From an uncultured Phycisphaerales bacterium (GTDB lineage Bacteria; Planctomycetota; Phycisphaerae; Tepidisphaerales; Tepidisphaeraceae): DNA of 39,620 bases. Of the stretch, positions 32,236-39,620 are shown piece after piece. The notes beneath the pieces were generated by a model, which saw only the letters and a list, made by a program, of their open reading frames with translations, did not search any database and was not told the origin of the DNA. The stretch covers positions 1 through 39,620 of the forward strand of contig CAIQIQ010000164.1 of NCBI GenBank assembly GCA_903871935.1. The letters run 5' to 3'. A program made the translations under genes and the position numbers. Each line of letters starts with the position of its first letter. Position 1 is the stretch's first letter.

Positions 32236-34536
32236 ATGTGCAACCGCATGAGCATTGGCATCGTGTTCGCATCCTGTGTAATGATCTCCAGCGCCCTGCT
32301 CTGGACGCAGGCATCAAAGGCCGCCGAGGTCCCCAACAATTCGCCCGCGGCCTCAGGTTGGCAATCCATCGGCATGTCCGGCGGCGGCGCCATGTTCACC
32401 CCCGCCATCAGCCCCGCCAATCCCAAGCTCCGCATGCTCAACTGCGACATGTCCGCCGCCTATGTCAGCCGTGACGGCGGCGCCAACTGGCAGATGATCC
32501 ACTGGAGCCAACTCCACACCAATACCCGCTGCAAGCCCGCCTTCCACCCGACCGATCAGAATGTCATCTTCGCCAGCGATGGCGTGATCAAGATCAGCCG
32601 TGATCAGGGCGAACATTGGACCGCCATCCCCAACTCGCCCCGCGGCGCGATGGGCGAGATCGCCATCGATCAAGGCCAGCCCAACCGGATGATCTGCGGC
32701 ACCCAGGAAGGTGTGTGGGTGTCGAATGATGGCGGCACAACATGGACAAAGGGCACCGGAACTTCCGGCCGCTACCTCTCTTTCCATTTTGACCAAACCA
32801 GCCCGGCGCAGGCGCGTATCGTCTTCGCTGCTACCGATGCCGGCATCTTTCGCAGCGATGACGGCGGCAAGACTTGGGCCCCCAAGAGCACCGGCCTGCC
32901 TGGAAAGAACCTGATCGCCTTCGCCGGCGCCAGCAACGCCACCAGCAAACAGGTCGTGCTATACGCCTCGCTGCCGACCAAGGCCCAGGGCGATAAACTC
33001 GCCGGCGGCATCTTCCGCTCCACCGATCGCGGTGAGAGCTGGGAATCGGCCATGGGCGAGGGGATTAACCGCGACCTGAAGGCGGCCGACGAGTGGTCGA
33101 TGGGCCAGACCGCGCAATACACCTGCATGGCCGCCGCCAACGCCAACCCCAATATCGTCTGGGCCTTCAACACCAACACCGGAGTTCAGCCGCCGCACAA
33201 TGCCACCATCTACCGCAGCGAAGATGCCGGCAAGAGTTGGAAACCCACCTTCTACGCCGACCCGCGCTACAAGCCCGCTCCCAACATCGACGACTTCTAC
33301 TCCGTTGTCGGCAACAAGCAGTTCCTGCAGGAACCATGCCTCGGCATGGCCGTGGCCGCCAGCGACCCCAACCAGTTGATGACCACCGACAACAGCTACT
33401 GCTTCATGACTGACAATGGCGGCACAAGCTGGAAGCCCGCCCACACCCGCAAGGCATCCGCCGGCGACGCCAACGCCCCGATCGCCTGGGAAGGCACCGG
33501 GCTGGTGGTGACCTCCACTTGGAACTACTACATCGATCCCAACGACTCCAATCGCCATTACATCTGCTACACCGACATCGGCTTCGCCCGCTCACTCGAC
33601 GCCGGCAAGACCTGGATCTGGTGGGATGTCGATACCCGTGCGCCGTGGCACAACACGACCTTTGCCTTGGCGTTTGATCCGCTGGTCCCCGGCAAGATCT
33701 GGGGCGCTTTCTCCAACGTACACGACATCCCCAACGGCAACATCGTTCTGGGTCGGCACAATGCCAACGGCCCCGGCGGCGTGTGTGTCAGCACCGACTA
33801 CGGCGCTTCCTGGAAAGTCAGCAACCAGGGCCTGCCCGAAAAGGCATGCACCAGCGTTGTGATGGACCCGACCAGCCCCGCCGGTAACAGAACCCTGTAC
33901 TGCTCGATCTTTGCCCAAGGCGTCTTCAAGAGCACCGATGATGGCAAGAACTGGACCAAGGCCAGCAGCGGTCTTGGCTCGCAAACGAATATGCGCGTCC
34001 ACCGCATCGAGCGCACTCCCGATGGCACGCTCTATGCCATGATCACCGGCTTGCGCGTCAATGGCACTTTCTCCCCCGATGGCGTGGGACTCTATCGCTC
34101 CAAGGATGCCGCCCAGAGCTGGCAGAAGGTGAACACCACGCAGCAGTGGCTCTGGCCCAAAGATTTCACGGTCGATGACGCCAATCCCAATACGATCTAC
34201 GTCGGCGCCTGCGACACGCCCGGCAAAGACCAGGGCGGCCTGTGGCGCAGCACCGATGCCGGAGCCACCTGGACCCGCATCGGCAAAGAGGGCCCCGAAA
34301 CTTTCGGCGCCTACCTGAACCCGAAGAAGCCGGGTTGGATCTATATGACCCTGTGCGAGGGCGCCCCCAACGGCGGACTGTGGCTTAGCAAGGACAACGG
34401 CAAGACCTTCGCCCCGATGGCCGGCTTGCCCTTCCGCAACGCCCAGCGCGTAACCTTCGATCCCAAGGATGATTCCATCGTCTACGTAACCACGTTTGGC
34501 GGAAGTGTCTGGCGCGGACCATCCGATACTCACTGA
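32236..34536 (+). CDS. Secreted Asp-box (BNR/GH74-like) beta-propeller protein, second paralogue
   Basis: A 766-residue exported protein, 91 bases after the putative glycosidase. ATG 32236 follows GAGGAGACC, and a signal peptide extends to about residue 34 (ASKAAEV). About thirteen Asp-boxes are visible (SRDGGANW, SRDQGEHW, SNDGGTTW, SDDGGKTW, STDRGESW, SEDAGKSW, SLDAGKTW, STDYGASW, STDDGKNW, SKDAAQSW, STDAGATW, SKDNGKTF and one more). This fits two seven-bladed propellers. It aligns throughout with the protein at 17089-19266. One box, SKDAAQSW, has lost the central glycine. Binding or cleavage of an extracellular glycan is likely but unproven. Confidence 0.85.
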   Translation: MCNRMSIGIVFASCVMISSALLWTQASKAAEVPNNSPAASGWQSIGMSGGGAMFTPAISPANPKLRMLNCDMSAAYVSRDGGANWQMIHWSQLHTNTRCKPAFHPTDQNVIFASDGVIKISRDQGEHWTAIPNSPRGAMGEIAIDQGQPNRMICGTQEGVWVSNDGGTTWTKGTGTSGRYLSFHFDQTSPAQARIVFAATDAGIFRSDDGGKTWAPKSTGLPGKNLIAFAGASNATSKQVVLYASLPTKAQGDKLAGGIFRSTDRGESWESAMGEGINRDLKAADEWSMGQTAQYTCMAAANANPNIVWAFNTNTGVQPPHNATIYRSEDAGKSWKPTFYADPRYKPAPNIDDFYSVVGNKQFLQEPCLGMAVAASDPNQLMTTDNSYCFMTDNGGTSWKPAHTRKASAGDANAPIAWEGTGLVVTSTWNYYIDPNDSNRHYICYTDIGFARSLDAGKTWIWWDVDTRAPWHNTTFALAFDPLVPGKIWGAFSNVHDIPNGNIVLGRHNANGPGGVCVSTDYGASWKVSNQGLPEKACTSVVMDPTSPAGNRTLYCSIFAQGVFKSTDDGKNWTKASSGLGSQTNMRVHRIERTPDGTLYAMITGLRVNGTFSPDGVGLYRSKDAAQSWQKVNTTQQWLWPKDFTVDDANPNTIYVGACDTPGKDQGGLWRSTDAGATWTRIGKEGPETFGAYLNPKKPGWIYMTLCEGAPNGGLWLSKDNGKTFAPMAGLPFRNAQRVTFDPKDDSIVYVTTFGGSVWRGPSDTH

Positions 34537-34575
34537 TCGGCCGCCCACATTGCACATAGCAGGACTTCTATCTAT

Positions 34576-35649
34576 ATGAATGATCGACTCAAAGTGCTAT
34601 TGGTCGGTTGTGGCCGCATGGGAAGTTGTCACGCCCAGGCCTATCAGGCGATCAAGGATTACGACCTCGCAGGCCTCGTGGACATCGACCCGGCCCGCAG
34701 CCAGGCGCTAAGCAAAGCGCTGGGTGGCGTGAAAACCTACGCCGACTTCGATGCCGCCATGAGCGCCATCTGGCCGGATGTCGTCTGCATTACCACCTTG
34801 CCCAATTCGCACGAGAAGTACGCCGTCGCCGCATTGCAGGCCGGCGCCCACATCTTCCTCGAAAAGCCCATGGCCACCACGGTCCAGGGCGCAACCAACA
34901 TCGTCGCCGCCGCCCGCAAGGCCCATCGCAAGGTGGTGATCGGCTACGGCTGCCGCCACCATCCATCCTGGATCAAGTTCGTTGAAATCGCCCGCACGCT
35001 GGGCAGGCCTCTGGTCATGCGCATGAACCTCAACCAGCAAACCCAGGGCGATCACTGGCTGGGCGCCAAGCGACTGCTGGAGTCCTGTTCGCCCATCGTC
35101 GATTGCGGCGTGCATTATGTGGACATCATGTGCCAGATGACCGGCGCAAAACCTGTCAGCGTCTCGGCCATCGGTGCCCGACTGGCCGACGACATTGCCC
35201 CCGACATGTACAACTACGGCCAACTTCAGGTCCGCTTCGACGATGGCTCGGTTGGCTGGTACGAAGCCGGCTGGGGTCCGATGATGAGCGAAACCGCCTT
35301 CTTCGTGAAGGATGTCATCGGCCCCAAGGGCGCTGTGAGCATCGTAAGCTCCACCGGCGCTGCCCGAGGCAATTCCGCGGATCTAAAGTCCCACGGCAAA
35401 GCCGAAATGCTCTTGCTTCACCACGCCACTCTCGGTCCCGATGGCCGCTTCCAGCGGACCGATGAAACGGTGGACTGCACCGATGAACCAGATCACGATG
35501 AGATCCTCCGCCGCGAACAACGCTATCTCCTGAAGGCGATTCGCGAGGACTTGGATCTCTCCGAGCACATGGACAGCGGCGTCAGCAGCCTGCAGATCGT
35601 GCTGGCGGCCGATCAGTCCGTGCGTACCGGAAAAACCGTCGACATTTAG
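34576..35649 (+). CDS. Gfo/Idh/MocA-family NAD(P)-dependent oxidoreductase
   Basis: A 357-residue cytoplasmic enzyme, 39 bases after the propeller gene. The Rossmann domain opens VLLVGCGRMGSCHA (GxGxxG), with D36 or D38 after the second strand (GLVDIDPA). EKP (E96-K97-P98) is the family signature, with the lysine contributing to catalysis and cofactor binding. The C-terminal sheet domain includes CGVHYVDIMCQM, whose histidine is usually at the active site. Members oxidise or reduce sugars, inositols or their derivatives, so this could process the sugar liberated by the hexosaminidase or glycosidase of the same operon. There is no signal peptide, unlike some planctomycete paralogues with Tat signals. 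Confidence 0.88.
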   Translation: MNDRLKVLLVGCGRMGSCHAQAYQAIKDYDLAGLVDIDPARSQALSKALGGVKTYADFDAAMSAIWPDVVCITTLPNSHEKYAVAALQAGAHIFLEKPMATTVQGATNIVAAARKAHRKVVIGYGCRHHPSWIKFVEIARTLGRPLVMRMNLNQQTQGDHWLGAKRLLESCSPIVDCGVHYVDIMCQMTGAKPVSVSAIGARLADDIAPDMYNYGQLQVRFDDGSVGWYEAGWGPMMSETAFFVKDVIGPKGAVSIVSSTGAARGNSADLKSHGKAEMLLLHHATLGPDGRFQRTDETVDCTDEPDHDEILRREQRYLLKAIREDLDLSEHMDSGVSSLQIVLAADQSVRTGKTVDI

Positions 35650-35679
35650 ACAGCGGTACATAGCAGCATCGGACGACCA

Positions 35680-37863
35680 ATGAAAACTCAACTGTTATCG
35701 TTCCTGGTCGCATATCTTCTCTCGGTTTCCATCTACGGAGCATTCGCCATGGCTGACAATCTGCCTTCTCCCTTTGCCGTTATCCCACAACCCAAGGATG
35801 TCGTTCTGCTTGAAGGTCCGGGCCTTTCTTCCGGCGCCCTAAAGCAGGTCATCCTCAAAGGCGGGGCCACTCTACCGCTTACCGGCGACCTTCTCTCCCA
35901 ACTGAACATCGGATCCACGGCCGGCAACGGCACCCTCATTCTCATCCTCGATCCCTCCCTCGCCTCCATGCCTTCAGATGAAGGCTACGTCATGACCCTC
36001 GCGCCCGAGAGCGTCCAGATCATGGCCAAAGCCCAGGCCGGCCTCTTTTATGGCTGCCAGACCCTCCAGCAGCTCTTAGAGGATGCCCGCGACTACCAGA
36101 AGCCCATCCCTGCATGCAAGATCACCGACTATCCCGTGCTCTCCTATCGCGCGGTCCACTTCGATGTGAAGCACCATCTCGATCACATGAGCTACTACTA
36201 CCAGAGCATTGATCGCCTCGCCCGCTACAAGATCAATGCCGTCATCTTCGAATTCGAGGACAAGCTGCGCTACATGCGCCAGCCGCTGGTAGGGGCCCCC
36301 CAGTCCATCAGCATCGACGAGATGGCCGCCCTCATTCGCTACGCCCGCGAGCGCAACATCGAGATCGATCCCCTCGTCCAGGGCCTCGGCCACGCCACCT
36401 TCATCCTCAAGCACCAGGCCTATGCCGGCCTGCGCGAGATTGGCTACAGCAGTTGGCAGTTCTGCCCGTTGCATGAAGGCACCTACCAGGTGCAATTCGA
36501 TCTCTACCGTGATGCCATCGACGCCACCCCCGGCTCCAAATACCTCCACGTCGGCGGCGATGAAGTCCGCAACATCGGCTTCTGTCCCCGCTGCAAACCC
36601 ACCGCCGACAAGCAGGGCAAGCTCAGCTTGAATCTCTACTGGCTCAAGCGCGTCTGCGAATTCGCCGCCGAACACAACCGAATCCCCATTTTCTGGGATG
36701 ACATGCCCCTGCACTTCGCCAACGTCTACCGCAGCACTTACGACAGCAAGGTGACTGCCCAGCAGGCTGAAGAATCCTGGGCCAAGGGCGAGCCGCTTCT
36801 TGATCAACTGCTTGCCGACTTCCCCAAGAACTGCGTCTACATGCGCTGGAACTACTCCATGGCCAGACAGCCCGGCAACATCAAGGCCCTGGACTGGTAC
36901 CAGAAGCACTCGCTCAAGGCCATGGTCGCCACCGCCACCAACTCCCACGGCGGGATGCTCTTCCAGGCGGATGTGCGCGGCAACGGCAACGGTGATCGCG
37001 GCGCGGGCAGTTCCGTCATCCGCAGCTTCATCCAACTCGCCGCCGAGAAGGGCATCTACGGCATGCTCTGCACTGCCTGGGATGACAAGAGCCCGCATAT
37101 GGAAAACTACTGGCGCGGCTTCATCACCGCCGCCGAGTATAGCTGGTCACCCACCGGCCGTTCGCTGGAGCAGTTCGACCAGGCCTGGCTCCAGAAGGAA
37201 TTCGGGATCGCCATCCCCGACTATCTCGACTTCAACGCCCAGCTCTATAGCGGCAGCGCCCTGTGGTACCAGGCCTACTTCCGCAAAGGCGACATGATGG
37301 CCGATGAGAACGGCCTGCAGAGCCTCGTGCGCCTAGAGCACTGGCTGCCGCCGCTGGAAGGCCAGGAGAAACGCCAGTTCGACTACACCACCAAGCTGAT
37401 CGAACTGCCCGATGCCAAGGACCCCGGCGCCTGGACTCAGAAGTACAAGCAGCGTCTGGATAAGGCCCAGGTCGAGTCCGACAACTACCAGAAACTCTCC
37501 GGCCGCCTCGCCGACCTGCAGAACGCTTCCCATAAAAACCGTTACTACTGGAAGCTCTCCCTCGCCCTCTACAACCTTCAGAGCACCGCCCCGCGCATCC
37601 TCCTGGCCCTCAAGCAGTGCGACACCGCCGACAAGGCCCAGCGCGACGCCGGAATCGCAAGCGTCAAAGCCGCCATCGAGAATCACCGCAAAGTCTGGTC
37701 CGACCTGGTAGACGTCTACGGCGAAACCCGCTTCACCTCCTATCCCCCCTCATACGTTCCCGACCGGTATTTCCATCTCGCCAGTCAGCGCGAAGACCTC
37801 ACCTGGATGACCCAGGCCGACGACATGTTCATCGGCATGATCGACAAGTGGCTGCCGAACTAG
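35680..37863 (+). CDS. Secreted GH20 beta-N-acetylhexosaminidase-like enzyme
   Basis: A 727-residue exported enzyme, last in the third operon (30 bases after the oxidoreductase). The signal peptide is MKTQLLSFLVAYLLSVSIYGAFAMA. Residues about 30-140 form the GH20b domain, ending in the typical AGLFYGCQTLQQLLED. The barrel begins YRAVHFDVKHHLDHM and contains HVGGDE with D294-E295, the exact GH20 catalytic signature in which the Glu is the acid/base and the Asp orients the substrate N-acetyl group. ITDYPVLSYRAV replaces the usual DxPRFxxRG. A helical C-terminal region (about 530-720) is longer than in the shortest members. It would release terminal GlcNAc or GalNAc from glycans in the periplasm or outside. 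Its stop codon overlaps that of the convergent GyrI-like gene. Confidence 0.88.
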   Translation: MKTQLLSFLVAYLLSVSIYGAFAMADNLPSPFAVIPQPKDVVLLEGPGLSSGALKQVILKGGATLPLTGDLLSQLNIGSTAGNGTLILILDPSLASMPSDEGYVMTLAPESVQIMAKAQAGLFYGCQTLQQLLEDARDYQKPIPACKITDYPVLSYRAVHFDVKHHLDHMSYYYQSIDRLARYKINAVIFEFEDKLRYMRQPLVGAPQSISIDEMAALIRYARERNIEIDPLVQGLGHATFILKHQAYAGLREIGYSSWQFCPLHEGTYQVQFDLYRDAIDATPGSKYLHVGGDEVRNIGFCPRCKPTADKQGKLSLNLYWLKRVCEFAAEHNRIPIFWDDMPLHFANVYRSTYDSKVTAQQAEESWAKGEPLLDQLLADFPKNCVYMRWNYSMARQPGNIKALDWYQKHSLKAMVATATNSHGGMLFQADVRGNGNGDRGAGSSVIRSFIQLAAEKGIYGMLCTAWDDKSPHMENYWRGFITAAEYSWSPTGRSLEQFDQAWLQKEFGIAIPDYLDFNAQLYSGSALWYQAYFRKGDMMADENGLQSLVRLEHWLPPLEGQEKRQFDYTTKLIELPDAKDPGAWTQKYKQRLDKAQVESDNYQKLSGRLADLQNASHKNRYYWKLSLALYNLQSTAPRILLALKQCDTADKAQRDAGIASVKAAIENHRKVWSDLVDVYGETRFTSYPPSYVPDRYFHLASQREDLTWMTQADDMFIGMIDKWLPN

Positions 37864-38318
37864 CCCAGCAGATAGTACACATCCGTCCGTACCGGCCGGC
37901 CTTCGCGCTGATGGTCGTACACTTCCCAGTTCGCGACCATCCTCCGCAATCCCTGCTGCTCGCACCACCGGTGGATCGCGGCGTGCGCCTTGTGCAGATC
38001 GCTATACGGGCCGATATGCACCGTGCTGGCGACCTCTCCCGCCGGTGTCTGGATGGTCGATATCCCGGCACTCGCATCGGTGAACGGCACATCCACTTCC
38101 CACCCCACGGCGATGGCAAAGCCCGCCGGCGTCTTGTCCTCGTGATCCCCGTACAGGACGATGCACCGGCCAAAGGGAATGTCCGCTGCGCGAAGGCTCT
38201 GGATCACCGTTCCCACATGCCGCAGGATCTTCTCCGAAAGGTCCGCGAATGTTGCCCGGTCACGCACCGCCGCAAACTGCATCGCTGCCGCGCGCTCTGT
38301 CCTGATCTCGTATTCCAT
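37860..38318 (-). CDS. GyrI-like (effector-binding) domain protein
   Basis: A 152-residue cytoplasmic protein with a good ribosome binding site (CTGGAGATGGG before the start). It opens EYEIRTERAAAMQFAAVRDRATFADLSEKI, then has FGRCIVLYGDHE, FAIAVGWEVDVPF, IQTPAGEVASTVHIGPYSDLHKAHAAIHRWCEQQG and TDVYYLLG. This is the two-repeat beta-alpha-beta layout of the GyrI/SOUL-like superfamily, also used as the effector domain of AraC- and MerR-type regulators. No DNA-binding domain is attached. It probably binds or hydrolyses a small hydrophobic ligand. It converges on the GH20 gene, and the two genes overlap by four bases at their stop codons. Confidence 0.8.
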   Translation of the reverse strand: MEYEIRTERAAAMQFAAVRDRATFADLSEKILRHVGTVIQSLRAADIPFGRCIVLYGDHEDKTPAGFAIAVGWEVDVPFTDASAGISTIQTPAGEVASTVHIGPYSDLHKAHAAIHRWCEQQGLRRMVANWEVYDHQREGRPVRTDVYYLLG

Positions 38319-38493
38319 CCCATCTCCAGAAGGCTCAAAGGTTTTGGGGCGATCTGTGGGTCATTCTAGGCAACGCGAGCAATGCGCAACGCCATTCATT
38401 TCACCTTCATACAAACGCGGCGGTTGACATCTGCTCCGAGCCTTCACATAGTGGAAACGCGACTTGAGTCTGGTTTTGACTGCTGACAATGCT

Positions 38494-39261
38494 ATGGGAA
38501 CCGTGGAACGGGGTACCCCTGTAATCCTTTTCGACCTCGACGATACGCTGCTGGATGATCTGGCGGCCAAGCAGTACTACATGCCGCGCCTCTATGATGC
38601 CTGTCGCGAACACATTCGGCGGGAGCGTGAGGAATTCTACTCCGCGTGGAAGGCGGCCATCCCCAGATACCATTCCATGTACGCGAGCGGCCAGATGACC
38701 TTCGAGGAGCAGCGATTCCACCGCGTCCGCGATGCCTTCGCTAACCCCGACATGCCCGATCAGACCGTTGCCCAAAGCATCACAGCCTTCGATCGTCTCT
38801 TCAAGGAAGGCTGGTGCCCATTCGCCGATACCCATGCAACGCTCGACGCCCTCGTTGGGTTCCGCAAGGGCATCGTTACCAACGGGAACACGATTCAGCA
38901 GCAGGAGAAGATCGACCACCTGGGGATCCGTTCGCACTTCGACTGCATCATCATCAGCGAACAGGCAGGCTTTCCGAAGCCCGACCGGCGTATCTTCGAT
39001 CTCGCCTGCCGCGTCCTCAACTGCACACCCGCCGACTGCATCTTCGTCGGCGACTCGTGGGAGATCGATGTCATTGGCGCTTCGCGAGCCGGAATGGCTC
39101 CGGTTTGGATCAACCGCTACGCGCGCCAGCGCCCAGAGGAACTCCCCGAAGTGCGGGTCATCGAGCAGTTACGCGAACTAGTCGGCATTTCCCGTGGCCT
39201 CGCCTCCCTCATCGCCCTTACCCAGCCCCGTCGTGACAAGTCCTCGACAAGGTCGCCCTGA
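38494..39261 (+). CDS. HAD-superfamily phosphatase
   Basis: A 255-residue cytoplasmic hydrolase, counted from ATG 38494. TTG 38464 and GTG 38503 are in-frame alternatives, and none has a convincing ribosome binding site. All HAD motifs are present: motif I FDLDDTLLDD (nucleophile D14, acid D16), motif II GIVTNGNT, motif III lysine in FPKPDRRIF and motif IV FVGDSWEIDV. A helical cap lies between motifs I and II (about residues 22-110), the C1-type cap of the YjjG/phosphoglycolate-phosphatase group. It may dephosphorylate a sugar phosphate or nucleotide. Its position just before serA is suggestive of phosphoserine or phosphoglycolate metabolism but proves nothing. Confidence 0.85.
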   Translation: MGTVERGTPVILFDLDDTLLDDLAAKQYYMPRLYDACREHIRREREEFYSAWKAAIPRYHSMYASGQMTFEEQRFHRVRDAFANPDMPDQTVAQSITAFDRLFKEGWCPFADTHATLDALVGFRKGIVTNGNTIQQQEKIDHLGIRSHFDCIIISEQAGFPKPDRRIFDLACRVLNCTPADCIFVGDSWEIDVIGASRAGMAPVWINRYARQRPEELPEVRVIEQLRELVGISRGLASLIALTQPRRDKSSTRSP

Positions 39262-39332
39262 CTAGCTTTTGCTTGCCGCTAAACCCACCGCCCCGTACAT
39301 TGCCTCTGATCGATAGAAACCAGGAGACTACC

Positions 39333-39620
39333 ATGCGCGTACTCGTCGCCGACAAGCTGGCCGATGAAGGACTGGAACTGCTTAAAAGCAGCGGTGTGGA
39401 CTTTACCGTCAAAGTCGGCCTCAAAGAGGATGAACTGGCAGCCGAGGTCGGCGCCTACGATGCCCTCATCGTGCGCTCGGGCGCCAAAGTCACCAAGAAA
39501 GTCCTGGCAAACCCCGGCAATCTCAAGGCCATCGCCCGTGCCGGCGTCGGTGTCGACAACATCGACTGCGAAGTCGCCACCCTCAAGGGCATCCTGGTGA
39601 TGAACACCGCCGAGGCCTCC
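39333..39620 (+). CDS. serA: D-3-phosphoglycerate dehydrogenase, N-terminal part (runs off the window)
   Basis: Only the first 96 codons are in the window, with no stop before the end. The ribosome binding site CAGGAG precedes ATG 39333. The opening MRVLVADKLADEGLELLKSS, then AYDALIVRSGAKVTKKVL and LKAIARAGVGVDNIDCEVATLKGI are the N-terminal substrate-binding half of SerA-type 2-hydroxyacid dehydrogenases, with the signature RSGAKVT and GVGVDNID. The enzyme oxidises 3-phosphoglycerate to 3-phosphohydroxypyruvate, the first step of serine biosynthesis. The NAD-binding domain and any ACT domains lie beyond the edge. Another D-2-hydroxyacid dehydrogenase is possible, but the wording is very SerA-like. 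Confidence 0.88.
   Translation, partial: MRVLVADKLADEGLELLKSSGVDFTVKVGLKEDELAAEVGAYDALIVRSGAKVTKKVLANPGNLKAIARAGVGVDNIDCEVATLKGILVMNTAEAS

Noticed and set aside
1..39620. CRISPR arrays, tRNA or rRNA genes, transposases, prophage or defence genes.
   Set aside because: I saw no repeat-spacer pattern, no cloverleaf-like sequence and no protein of these kinds anywhere in the window.

Overview
This is a roughly 60% GC (by eye) bacterial chromosome segment of about 39.6 kb. It holds about 24 confident genes, most of them secreted carbohydrate-active or sugar-metabolism proteins. Several features point to a planctomycete, probably a Phycisphaerae-like member of the Planctomycetota. One small protein opens with an ESLESRQLLS motif, which resembles the LEPR-xLL-type N-termini frequent in that phylum. 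The gene set (two GH123/DUF4091-like enzymes, Asp-box propellers, CBM9-like proteins, Gfo/Idh/MocA and PhyH) is also typical. The phylum call is inference; no rRNA or other marker gene is present.

Layout. (1) 1-7140: a long non-coding leader, then an operon of a GH123-like glycosidase, a secreted SGNH esterase and a GPH/SLC45-like MFS sugar transporter. (2) 7413-8048: an isolated, more AT-rich iron-sulfur flavoprotein. (3) 8296-19266: a minus-strand propeller/PKD/CBM protein diverges from a second operon (GH123-like paralogue, MFS transporter, isochorismatase-fold hydrolase, secreted barrel-like protein), which converges on a minus-strand Asp-box propeller. (4) 19524-21070: a planctomycete-type helical protein and an alpha/beta hydrolase. 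(5) 21194-26754, minus strand: ExbB and ExbD, followed by a 1147-residue protein with a TonB-like SxxxH anchor but a CBM9-like domain near its C-terminus. A stand-alone CBM9-like protein lies just upstream. (6) 27009-29720: an enolase-superfamily enzyme, an NTF2-like secreted protein and a PhyH dioxygenase. (7) 29721-37863: a second long leader, then an operon of a putative glycosidase, a second Asp-box propeller, a Gfo/Idh/MocA oxidoreductase and a GH20 hexosaminidase. (8) 37860-39620: a GyrI-like protein, a HAD phosphatase and the start of serA.

How the genes fit together. Extracytoplasmic glycosidases and an esterase (GH20 and GH123-like, both with the Asp-Glu pair used on N-acetylhexosamines) would release sugars that the MFS carriers import. 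Oxidoreductase, enolase-type and HAD enzymes could then process them. The substrate is probably an amino-sugar-containing glycan, but that is inference.

Two observations stand out. First, the ExbB-ExbD-driven protein keeps the TonB-type membrane anchor but ends in carbohydrate-binding and beta-sandwich domains. Second, the two glycosidase operons at the window's ends share a leader design: a boxA-like antitermination element about 490 nt before the start codon, then a 93-nt ungapped repeat (67 of 93 identical) whose first part is C-rich and almost G-free like a Rho-loading site. This suggests shared processive antitermination or Rho attenuation of glycan-degradation operons.
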